Positions 36,771 to 47,309 of a stretch of DNA of 64,000 nucleotides are shown here, in pieces. The notes under the pieces are model-generated. The model made no database searches. It saw only the letters and a program-made list of their open reading frames with translations, and was not told where the DNA came from. This DNA is from Clavelina lepadiformis (lineage: Eukaryota > Chordata > Ascidiacea > Aplousobranchia > Clavelinidae), in contig NC_135247.1 of assembly GCF_947623445.1 (NCBI RefSeq), positions 4,032,501 to 4,096,500 on the forward strand, in the 5' to 3' direction. The position numbers were made by a program, and so were the translations under genes. The first letter of the stretch is position 1. Each line of letters starts with the position of its first letter.

Positions 36771-39402
36771 CTGCAAATGTATAAAGCAAGCTTAGATAAC
36801 GAAAGCAAACGACATGTCAAATGTAGAATAAGTTTAGTTTCAGCCCGCTGTTGCTATATTCCCACAAAGCACATGTTAATATTAACCACATTATTGAAAT
36901 TATCTAACACTATCCATGCATTTGCTTTAATGAAAGAAAACAACCAATTTTATTGCGTGTCGCAGCGATGTTGACGTCATTGGGCGCCTTCAATGCCGAC
37001 TACAAACATAATAAAGTCAGTCGAGAAGACACCATAGCACCCAAGACTCTAATGGGGGCATATGGGTCATATTCACTTTTCCTGTGCATCCTGCTATACA
37101 CATACAAGCAAAATGTTTTTTCTGTTATAGCTCCCCATTTCTTTCTGCCCGCATTAGTAAATCGGATTTGTTGAAAAGTCGTGGTTAGTATTTCCGGATG
37201 TGTGATGTATGTCCGGATAAGATATGTAATGCGTTCTCAGCAGAAAACGTGAACGCAACACATAGATCACAGGTTAAAAAGAAACAAGAGCTTGTTATGA
37301 AAACGGGCGCATGTGTCCAACAAATAATTTACTCTATTCCTTTTTGCAAATGATCATTTTTTAGAACCGATTACATCGATGAACCGGCAAAAGCGGCCGT
37401 TTATTGACTTTTCGCTTGGAAATCGGTGCACGTATTTAAGTCTGTCTAATTTCTTAATAGCAAATGTGACGTATACTGTACATCTTTCCATATACTGTAC
37501 AGCACTAAAACAGCTGGTGATATGCGTCGGCAACTGCTACTAAACCTCCTAATAAGCAAACTGAAAATGTTAACTTTAAAAAAGTGTACTATCATTATGT
37601 ACTGCACGTTTGTAGGCAGAGGCTTAGCGATGCATCTGCGTTCGGCATCAGAACAAAAATAACAATTCAGCTTTTATTTTGCGCAAATTTCAGAGTTATT
37701 TTTCAATCTTATCTCAAAAAAAATGTTTTGGTAAGAATATATTGCGAAGCAAAGCTTCCCTGGTAGCTAATTTGCACAAAGTTGTTATTTGGTTTACGTT
37801 GTCATTACTGTGTTATTACTGTCGTTAAGTCAAGCTACTGTATTTAAAACCGGCAAGGGGCTCCGTCATCAGGAATTGTCTCTTGCATTGGGCCCCGCGC
37901 TTGCTTGGGCTGGCCTTGACTATATTGCTCTATAGCTTAATTTATGGTATACTATATTGACTACATTGGTCAAAAGTTAATTTGTGGTATACGCCAATTC
38001 AAAGAACCGCTCGACAAAAATCATCACCTTTGCTTTGTTGTGATGTTTGCTTTGATGTCAGATGAAACTTTACGGTCAATTCCATTCTCAATTTCGCTGC
38101 TGGACTCGGTGTCTGACCTAGCAGCGTCCATCAGCTTATAGCTAGTGAAGGTGTCAATCCTTTTAAAACATACAAATTTGCTGAATGTTTTTATCAGTGG
38201 TTCCTTACTTTTTTAAATATAAACAGCCTGAAGCCCATTTGCCAATGAAAACAAATAAGTTGTTGCTGGTTGACGTCACATCAATTACAAGGAGTCACAT
38301 ACGGTAACAAAATTTTCGGATGCGATTCACATTGGTTTACACTCTATAGGAAATTGACCTTAAACTAGAAAGCATTGACTCATTGCTTTATGCTTGTTTT
38401 ACTATCAATTAAATGGCATTGTCCTGAGATGCAACTTTGACCGCAATAACTGTGCGCTATGTTAATTTTGAACAACTAAGTAAACAACAACAATAACCTC
38501 CGTTCTCATTGATCGAGTAGAAAAACCTTTTACAAATATCACAAGGCTTTTGTGAAAACTACTGCCGAATCTCTGGGATTCGGCTGAACTCTTGTTCGAA
38601 ACCATTGCCCTAAATATCGAGCCACGTATCAACGTCTGCATAGCTTGCATACTGCATTTCCATACGACTAAGGTATCACTTCCGCTTTACCTTTACATGC
38701 ACTGGTGATGACATCGAAGGTATGCAGGCCTTACACAGTGCTTACCCTCAGCATAACGAAGTTAATAATAACAAGTATAGCGTGTGAAAGCACTTTAAAA
38801 GCAAGTGTTGGAAACTGTCGAGGCTAGGTCATTAATTGTTAACAAGCTGAAACAATGCCTTCATGTCTCATTGTTAGCAACGTATTGATCTAATTCAATC
38901 TTGTAGACTATTCAATTCAACAGTTGCTTTGTGAATGACAAAGCTAGCCAATTGACAAACTCGAATTTGTACTCTGGTCCGCTGTAGGCCTATCACGCGT
39001 TATACAAGAAAGGATATTTTCCGAATACTAAGTCAAAAAAACCGTTCAAGCGGAAAAGATCAAAAACCCCAAAACACACTGCTTGGCGAAACTAGGAACT
39101 TTGCTAAACTTAAAGTGATGGACAAGTGCAAAAACAAGTTGACCTTAAATCAAATAAGTGTTGTCTGTGTAAGTAGGCTATACAATACCGGATAAAACAT
39201 TGTTCAATAATACTATATTTTTCGTAGTGGTTAATCAAACAGGTGTACAGTATTGCCAAAATGTTACGCAAAAAACGAACATTATAACATACATACGTAG
39301 GCAGTGATGACGTCACACACAGTGTCCTTGATTCCGGCGTTTGGTTCGAACATAGAGAACGTTTTGTATGGGTGACAAGAAACAAGCATGGACGTAGTTT
39401 AA
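36771..39402. other. Intergenic stretch upstream of the SLC2 gene
   Basis: The missing first SLC2 exon should be here on the minus strand, probably within a few hundred bases of 36771. Candidate ATGs near 36967-37140 do not give the required phase with a good donor. No other gene is recognisable to 39402. Confidence 0.45.
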
Positions 39403-39535
39403 CCAACGATATAAAGAACATGATGGGAAACTACCTCCTCCTCGTTTGTTTCTTTTTTATGAGAAGAGAAGGTGTTGTTTCGCCCGCGTCACGCATGGTT
39501 GCTGATACATACTCACTCACACTACGCCAGTCGTG
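39403..39535. repeat. Left terminal inverted repeat of the THAP element
   Basis: Inverted match to about 44510-44642. The outer 22 bp are identical and the inner part is about two-thirds identical by eye. Confidence 0.85.
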
Positions 39536-39644
39536 GCGAAAAGTTATACGCATTTGCATGGTTCATTTATCGATTACTGAGAAGTGAGGTTGCTGTTTAC
39601 GTTGTTTTGACGATTCAAACGTGTGTAGCCTATCAGTTGCCAAT

Positions 39645-40877
39645 ATGTCGTCTGCACCAGCACTTACTGCAGAATATTTAATTGAAATCGTTGTCGACGA
39701 TGAAGAGTGTAGAATCAAGCCTGTATCATCTTCTGCTTTGCAAGCTAATGATCTCTTTCAGTAAGTTAAGAATTACGATAGGCTGAGGCTACAAGCAGAG
39801 ACCTTTTAAGTATATGGTGCTTATGGCTTTATATGATTTAGAAACTCTCTCTCACACCAGGAAAATAGAAGGGTGGATGCATTTAATGAGTTTACTTTTG
39901 CATGTTACTGGTTAGGTGTAAATACTGTGATGAAAAATTTAAAAGTCAGCGAGGTTTTGAAGTTCATCAAAAGGTCAAGCATCGTGGTTATTTAGGTAAG
40001 TCCTGCTGCCTTAAGGTTTTGTATACTTCTGTAAGTTTACATGTTTAGCAGGATAAATTTGCGTGTATGCCAAATACAGGATTTTTCACAAGCTAACATT
40101 TTTTAAGGCCTTTCCTCTGAGAAGTGTTCTTGCAAAACAATTAAAAGTATGTGGGTTGAGGTATGTGAATCACCAAACGATTTGACGACAGAAGCCATTG
40201 ATTACTTTATGAACATTTTCGCCACCAAACCAAATGGATCTGAGTTGTTGACAACGTTTAGTATAGATGGCATATCTAGAATTCTTCATATTTTTGGCCC
40301 GAATGCAGATCGATGCAAATCACTTGAAGCCACAAGAAAAATGTTTGATCTTTTTCTCAGGTATATATTTTTATGATTCAGCTTAATATTTATTGTGATA
40401 AGATATCAATGTTGTATTATACTGATATTGAATGGTGTGGTAATATGTTCCAACTTTCTGAAATCAATTGCAATAAGTTGGATTTTTTACTCTAGGAAAA
40501 TACACGCAGAAAAAAAAACAGAATTGCCATCAAGTAATCTCACTCCTGATGAAATTAGTATTCTCGAGTATGTTGGAGGATATATTCTGCGTAAACTGAA
40601 ACGCAATGGAGATGAAGAGGAACTTGCCATTTTAGCACAGCTGGAAGACACCATAAACTGTTTTGTTCCTTCTGATAATTCATTAATTTCTATCTTACAG
40701 TGCAATGAGTATGGGACACTGCTTAAACCTAATCAAACATTGCTTGATGTACTAATGTTTTTAGACATTAGTTCACAAGTATGGCTTGTGAACTCCATTC
40801 GTATATTTTTCCGCCCATTGAAATGGACCTGCTTTCAGCAATGGGGTTTCACACAAACCATATTTCTGCCGAAGTAA
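39645..40877 (+). CDS. Transposon-encoded C2H2-finger protein
   Basis: Four exons: 39645-39760, 39916-39995, 40108-40360, 40496-40877, total 276 residues, phases consistent. Exon 2 encodes one C2H2 finger (CKYCDEKF...HQKVKH). Exon 4 carries TPDEISILEYVGGYILRKLK, a block I associate with the C-terminal parts of transposase-derived proteins; this association is from general recall. The gene starts 242 bp inside the left terminal repeat, so it belongs to the mobile element. It may be an accessory protein or a fragment of the transposase. The last 30 or so residues may be read-through of an unspliced intron, as a possible donor sits near 40801. Confidence 0.6.
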
Positions 40878-42062
40878 ACATCTCCCCCTTCCAATTGCAT
40901 ATCATCTTACTCTAAAGTCTAGAGAAAGGCATACTTCCTACCATTCGAATGGGAAAATATTACCGCATTTTCACCCATTTTAATGGGCAGACAAATCGGA
41001 TGAAAATTCAATGAAATACCAGTAGCTAACAGAAAGCAACTTACCAGATTTCATTAAATAGTTTAAATCCTGGGCCATCAATGCATCAACGCTTACATGA
41101 TCTTCAGATGTCAGCAGTTTCTTCACTTGATTTCTCAGCTCTTCAATTCTGAGGGTTTTATATGAAATTTATCACCTTTATCTAAACTTGTACACTTTCC
41201 CACATTGAAGTTAGTGCGGCAAATAACCAAAAGTTATACTAAAATAAACGACAATAAACCGCAAATAAATGTAAACTGATACAGGTTTGAAAAGAAATGT
41301 TTACCAGTAAATACCACAACATCACATCAACATGACAACTTTCATAACCTAGCAGTATATACCCAAATCATAAGTAACATACTTCTTATCTTACTTATCA
41401 TACTTATATGATATATCATATAAGTATGTATCATATAAGTATCATACCTATTATCTTACTTATTATCATACTTGGTACTGATCTCTCAACACAAATCCTT
41501 TTTAATGGTAAACCTTGAACTGCTTCTTTGTAATTTGCTCTTTTGGAAAACTTTTTAGCATATGCTAGTACACTACATCTACACTCTGTGCAAACTGCTT
41601 TTTCCTCAGCTTTCATATCAAAGACAGCAATTAAACATTTCAAAGATCTAAAAACAAATGCCCATGTCAGTTTTACTTTGTCAGTGGAGTCGATGAATAC
41701 TTACACCTGATCAACTAGCAGAAACTGTCATAAATTTATAAGCTTTAAAATAAATTAGAAGGCTGAAAAGTACAATTACTGCAAGGTTATAATTACAATT
41801 GTACCTGAAAGCAATATTCTTTACTGTTGGAAGCCGACAATTGTCCACACTGAATGGACTTGCTGACTTTGTTATAACATGAGGAACAATGGAATTATCT
41901 TGATTACTTTTATCACACCCTGAACATATCACTAGACTTTCAACAGTAGACAGCATTTGACAAACAGTCATACTTTTCAAATCAAACTTTCTTTCTGTAA
42001 ATGTGACAATCCATCCATAGCACTGGACAACAGCAAAATTATTCCTCAAATAAAAATAAACT

Positions 42063-43619
42063 GCCTAGACTAACTTTGGGACGCTGATTCCAAATCTGAA
42101 ATCAGAATTGGTCTATCACGTCAGGTTTTCAAGATATGAAAATTCACGAAATTCGGATTTTGCATTGATTGGCACTATATTATGAGGTTCTACAGTACAA
42201 GGTATTGTGCAATTTTCTTTCCCAGCGAATTGTTGGTCATATTATGTCACAATGCATGTTATGTAAGATTAATATTGACATTATTTTGTAAATGCAATGT
42301 TCTATCTTTTCACAATTAATGCATTCTTGAATGTTCTTGGCCATGACTATAGAGGGGGGGGGGGGGGGTAAAATCGAAGACTCTGTGTGTTTTTGCACTG
42401 ATGTTGATTCACTCATGTATGAGCTTGGCCACCAACACATTAGCACTGAGTGGAGACTGTTCATTGATTCTAGCAAAGCTAGTTTGAAAGCTGTCCTACT
42501 GCACAATGGGAATGAAAAGCCTTCTGTCCCTATTGCTCATGCTGTCGATTTGAAGGAGACGTACGAGTCTATGGAAACCATCCTACGGGTCATTAACTAC
42601 CGGGCTTATAACTGGAACATATGTGGAGACCTTAAAGTTGTGTCACTTTTGCTCGGATTGCAGTTGGGTTACACCAAGCATATGTGCTTTCTCTGTTTGT
42701 GGGACAGTCGAGACGATGCAAACCACTATGACACAACTGAATGGCCAATGAGAACGGACTACATTGTTGGAAGATATAATGTTAAGTGCCAACCCCTAAT
42801 TGATCCGAGCAAAGTGTACTTGCCACCACTTCACATTAAACTGGGCCTGATCAAACAATTTGTGAAGGCAATGGATTTCAATGGAGATGGATTCCTGCAT
42901 ATAAAAGAAAAATTTGGTGCAATACTAAGTGATGCTAAACTGAGAGCTGGAATATTTGTTGGCCCCCAAATACGTGATTTGATCCGTGACCCAGTATTTC
43001 CATTCAAGCTTAATTCAATTGAATTAAAAGCCTGGAATGCATTTGTACAGATTGTACAAAATTTTCTTGGGAAGTACAGGGCAGAAAATTACTCGGAACT
43101 AGTGGACAATTTGCTGGAATCATACCGCGAAATGGGCTGCAGAATGTCGGTTAAACTGCATTTTCTTCATTCACACTTGGAATTTTTCCCGCCAAACCTG
43201 GGTGATGTGAGCGACGAGCATGGGGAAAGATTTCACCAAGACATCTCTGTGATAGAATCGCGGTATAGAGGTCGATTTAACCCAAACATGATGGGGGACT
43301 ACTGCTGGTTTCTTCAGCGTGAAACTGACACTGAACATACTCGAAAGAGCAAGTGTATAAAGCACTTTTGAGGGAATATAATGTTATTTTTGTCTGATTT
43401 AATTATCCTGGGTTGTGTTAAATTGTGCAGTATGATAATGCTGTTATTTTCAATAGAAACTACTGGGTTGATTACATGTAATGTTTTGTTCCGCTCAGCC
43501 AAAATTAGCCAAAATCACAGTTATGGGTTGTCGTGAGCATATATCATATCTCAAAAACGTGACGTGTTAGAAAAAATCTAAGACCAGATTTGGATTCAGC
43601 ATTGCAAAATTAGTCTAGG
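42063..43619 (+). mobile_element. Intronless DNA transposon, copy A, inserted in the THAP gene
   Basis: Inverted ends share CCTAGACTAA and a GCTGAATCCAAATCTG block (left 42064 onward, right inverted to 43619), followed by CTATCACGTCA-type sequence about 45 bp inside. Direct repeats TAAACT lie at 42057-42062 and 43620-43625. It contains one long plus-strand open frame. A diverged second copy is at 49602-51335 with the same end sequences. I cannot assign it to a named superfamily. Confidence 0.85.
42331..43371 (+). CDS. Transposase-like protein with candidate D-D-E triad
   Basis: 346 residues, no intron. It starts EDSVCFCTDVDSLMYELG after a poly-glycine run caused by a G homopolymer at 42353-42369, so the true start may lie upstream or be frameshifted there. 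Conserved blocks, by comparison with the second copy: EWRLFIDSSKASLKAVLLHN (D46), WNICGDLKVVSLLLG (D100), CFLCLWDSR (CxxC, 119-122), VYLPPLHIKLGLIKQFVKAM, VGPQIRDLIRDPVF, and LGDVSDEHGERFHQDI (E296/E299). D46, D100 and E296 or E299 sit where an RNase-H-fold transposase would place its metal ligands; this is inference. Similar proteins are widespread as uncharacterised proteins in animal genomes (recall only). Confidence 0.7.
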   Translation: MFLAMTIEGGGGGKIEDSVCFCTDVDSLMYELGHQHISTEWRLFIDSSKASLKAVLLHNGNEKPSVPIAHAVDLKETYESMETILRVINYRAYNWNICGDLKVVSLLLGLQLGYTKHMCFLCLWDSRDDANHYDTTEWPMRTDYIVGRYNVKCQPLIDPSKVYLPPLHIKLGLIKQFVKAMDFNGDGFLHIKEKFGAILSDAKLRAGIFVGPQIRDLIRDPVFPFKLNSIELKAWNAFVQIVQNFLGKYRAENYSELVDNLLESYREMGCRMSVKLHFLHSHLEFFPPNLGDVSDEHGERFHQDISVIESRYRGRFNPNMMGDYCWFLQRETDTEHTRKSKCIKHF

Positions 43620-44642
43620 TAAACTTGAAATGAGCGAGGAATAAAAAATAAGTTGTAAATTGTTGTCCAGTGATAGTAAATAACAACAACATCTAAATTT
43701 CCATTGACAGCCACCAAATATTTCACTTGATCATAGTGTTCCTTCAGTTCAAACTCAACATAATTGCCTTTGTCATTACAGAGCCATAATTTTCTTAAAT
43801 AATTCTTTACTTGTTGTCTAATATCCATTAAGCCTGTGGAATAAACTTTGGAGGGCAATATTCTTTCTTTAGGTTGTCTTCTTTCTGGAATTTTTTTAAC
43901 TTCCACAGATTTTTTTGGTAGCTTCAGGGTTGGAATGGCCCCTATGCGTAGCTCCTTGCGAGTTCCTTCTAAAATTTAAACACATCTGATACTGTAGTAC
44001 CAATATGGTAGCCCAAGCTACAAATTTCATTTTTAGAAGCATGGGTTAGATACTCAAAAGTAATTTGAAAAAAAAACTGCTTACTCATGATAAAATCTTC
44101 TTCAACAAAATGCTCCTCACAGATTTTCACTTGATCTTTGCTGTACAACTCTTGTATAAACTTGTCCTCTCGGTATGACAAAATTTTTCTTTCTAACACT
44201 TCTGCCCATGCTTCTTTTATTTTGATACAAAATTTTTTGTTTGGTGCACTAAATAAATTGTGCTGAGGTTGACAGTTGTTGCATTCAGGCATGCAACATA
44301 TACGTGGCATTTTAATATTGCAGTCTCAATCTGAAAGCATACCTGTAGATATTTAGGCCTAGTTTCACCGAGTTTTATAAATTTCGCACCATAGTAAACT
44401 TCTAAGTTAACAAAATTCAGCTAGGCCTATAGGCTATGGGCTATACTGATATATACGCTTACAAACGTCACCTTCCGCTAATCATAGTTATTTCTTCGTG
44501 AGGCCAGTAAGGCTACACTAAGTCCAAGGTCCAACCAAAGTCAAACGTGACAAACGAATGTGACAGCACTGAAGCGTAACGAGGGCGAAATAAAAACGGT
44601 ACTTCCCCTAGCAGTTTCCTATCATGTTCTTTATATCGTTGG

Positions 44643-47309
44643 TTTAACCATAGTTACAGTAATATCTAGCGTTGAAGAGTACTTTGTCTTATCTTAACTT
44701 ATGATGGTGTCTTCACTTAATTTACCTGTTGAATTATCTGACTCTATTGTTGCGTGCGGTTAGAATACTCTAACGTTTTGTCAGCTGAAAGGTTTTAGTT
44801 TTACAACAGAAATAGTTTACAAGAAAAGGTTTTTATTGTAGGTTCTGTACACTTTCTCAATATTACAACTAACCAAGAACACAAGTAGTACTACTGCTTA
44901 TAAGATGTCTAACACATGAGTTGCAGTCACCATGACTAGCTCAGACAGTTGGTCTATTGATTTCGATATTTCACGCAGTTAACGCTTTCTATATCGATGA
45001 TTCACTCGACTAACTCCACTCGCTGGAAGAAGTACGAGCTTATAAAATGTGAAAGCGATGGGAGTTAAAATGCTCGACAAGAAAAACGGTGTAAGTCGTA
45101 GCAGGTACAACGGAAAAAACGATATTTTGACAATGTGACATATATAGCCTATAGCTAAAGCTGACACTTTGAAACATATATAAATAATTTATTCAGCGTT
45201 AAAGTTAAGAAAGGGGCATTTCCAATAAAGATTTCTTATCAGCACAGATACTGGAAAATAACCTGGGAACGTACTAAAAGGAGTTCACACGAAATTATTC
45301 AGAGCAAGTTTCCAAATATTAAACGACAGTTGAAGTGTTTGCCAAAAAATAAATTCATAAACTTTAATCAATAAATAGAAAACACTTTTGCAAGAAATGC
45401 TGTAATGGTATTAAAAACTACCACCCAGGCCGCTACAGCGTTAATAAAGACTAACGTAACTTATAATTTGGTTAGTCATATATAAAGGTGAAGTTTGTAG
45501 GGCCAGTTAATTAACATAAGAAAATAAATATAAGTTTCAAGCAAATAAAGAAAAATATCAGTATTTTGACTTGTTCCTCATAAAAGAAAGAACTTTTATT
45601 TTTTATTCATAAATTTTTTCAATGATCCAAAATGTGTCGATATTTTATAGCATAGCCCAAAAACAGCTTGCGTGTTTTATACCTAGCGCAGTTTCCCGAC
45701 AGAAATAAAATAAAACTGCGTAGTCAGGTTTTAATGAATAAGCAGTTTTGTTGCCATGACGATGCTAAGCATATCTCTTAGCCAGTTTTTGGTGCCAACA
45801 AATTCTAGCATAGTGTGGGAAACGATACCGGATTAAAGCTTGTATTATCTTTTTGGTAGAAACTTTTATGGATTTCCAAATTCCGCAAAGTATACAAAAT
45901 TATCTTAGTTATGTTATCACCAAGAAAATATAGTGTCATACAGCGTCCAAATTCGTTTAATTTGATTTGTAAAGCCAGCCAGAGCCAGGGAAGGTTTTAT
46001 GAAACCAGCATTTTGCCGTTTTGTGACAGATGCTTGCCTAAGGTATAAATATTCATTACTTTAACCAATAATCAGAAAAAATCCACCGTTATATACTTAA
46101 TTTCAGTTGCAAGGGGCCATAGAAGCTATGAACTAGGTTGCTAGCTAGGGTCATAGAACCAGACTGCGTTTTTAACCTTATATTGACAAGATCCTGACAC
46201 TTCGGTCCATACAGAAGAGTTCTTGGCAGACTTGGGCAGGAGTGCGCTCATTTTTTTTATTTGATTTTTTACTCTTTTCATCGCTCGACACTTTTTTTAT
46301 TGATGATCTTGAGCGATTCTCTTTCTACAAAAACGGTTGCCCAGCTCTGGTTCTTGGGTGCACAAGTTCAAGTCAAGCTGATTCATTTTAGAATGATTGA
46401 ATTACATAATTACATTCTTAAAAGAAGCCAAGTGAAGTAAATTAAATTTTTTTTGCATGGGTTTGCGAAACATTGGTTTATAAAAGAATTAATTCACCAG
46501 CTGAGCACCTTTTCTTATTGAAGTAAGTAACGTTTACTAAGTCCAAGTCACAAACAAGTCATTATTTACAATTCGTTTTTCGTTTTAGGTAGATAATAAA
46601 CAGATTTCTGAATACTCCTAATGTAAATATAAGCATAAAACCTGATTTATTGATTTCTCACGCTTCTTCACTTTCGATAGAATGTAGCTTAATGCATAGT
46701 GATATGAACAGATTATTTTTAAGTCATTGACTTGAGTCTTTCCATCTCTGTTTAACTGGCACTTATATATATTTTCTTCAACAAAACCTCCATTAAATCC
46801 TTTAAAATTCTTTTTCCACCTGTCCAAGATTGATTAAATGCATAAAAATTAACCTAAGTGCATATAATTAACGCTTTGCTCATGGGCACATAAATAGACA
46901 AGTAACATTCCCAAAATTTCAGATGGCACTTTTCAGACTCTCGTTTTTGTGGTTTCTTAAACGCTTATTGGTGCAATGCTTTTGGGCAAGGTAGTGATGA
47001 TACTTGCTTTTGTTCAGTAGTTCTGATGAAAAACTCCAAGTTTGACCAACGCTAAACTGGAAAAACAAAATTAAAAGAAATGTGTCTATTAGACAATGCA
47101 AAAAGACAAGTTTGGTAATCGGGGCTCAGGCAGTGAGGAAACAACTAAAAGTTTAAGTTGAGCAAATGGCTTTTCTCAGTTGGATGATATTGATAAACAT
47201 TCTGATACCACTCCGATAGCACATTGAGTTTGCAAATCTTTATTAACAGGTATATTTAATTAAATAAGAGTTAGTTGTTTGAGTAGGGTGCTAAAACAAA
47301 ATAACAACC
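44643..47309. other. Intergenic stretch
   Basis: It contains one small hAT MITE (46227-46349). Otherwise AT-rich sequence without recognisable coding or repeat structure. Short open frames at 44979-45167 (-) and 46618-46827 (-) show no motif. Confidence 0.5.
46227..46349. mobile_element. Very short hAT MITE with perfect target duplication
   Basis: Ends CAGACTTGGGCAGG and, inverted, CAGAGCTGGGCAACC. Perfect 8-bp direct repeats GTTCTTGG at 46219-46226 and 46350-46357. 123 bp in total, with inverted ATCGCTCG-type words inside. Confidence 0.88.

Larger units (their letters stand above)
41448..44310 (-). pseudogene. THAP-domain transposase-like gene, interrupted by an insertion
   Basis: Exon 1 44310-44085 encodes a THAP C2CH module (C-x4-C at the N-terminus, then W, then CEEHF near residue 63). 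Exon 2 starts at 43968 with TRKELRIGAIPTLKLP, the proline-rich block that follows many THAP domains, and runs to 43620. There a foreign transposon (42063-43619) is inserted. The same exon resumes at about 42062 and ends at 41805. Removing the insert with one copy of its 6-bp duplication keeps the reading frame open across the junction. Exon 3 is 41647-41448, with C-x2-C pairs. A further exon near 41040-41150, coiled-coil-like, is probable but its phase is not settled. The insertion should inactivate the gene unless it is spliced out. Confidence 0.7.
39403..44642. mobile_element. 5.2-kb DNA transposon with THAP gene and TTTAA target duplication
   Basis: The ends are inverted repeats starting CCAACGATATAAAGAACA, identical over 22 bp and continuing imperfectly for about 130 bp (shared TTTCGCCC.CGT.ACGC blocks near 39478 and, inverted, near 44585). 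Direct repeats TTTAA flank it at 39398-39402 and 44643-44647. It carries a plus-strand C2H2 gene from the left and a minus-strand THAP gene from the right, converging near 41 kb. TTAA-type targets plus a THAP domain fit the Kolobok superfamily better than P elements, which duplicate 8 bp. A second transposon interrupts it at 42063-43619. Confidence 0.85.

Noticed and set aside
33838..37174. Candidate first SLC2 exons near 36967 and 37140
   Set aside because: Short ATG frames there end in stops or give the wrong phase for the exon starting at 36770, so none was chosen.
42353..42369. Poly-G run read as a functional glycine stretch
   Set aside because: A homopolymer of this kind is more likely slippage or an assembly artefact; it is absent from the corresponding part of copy B.
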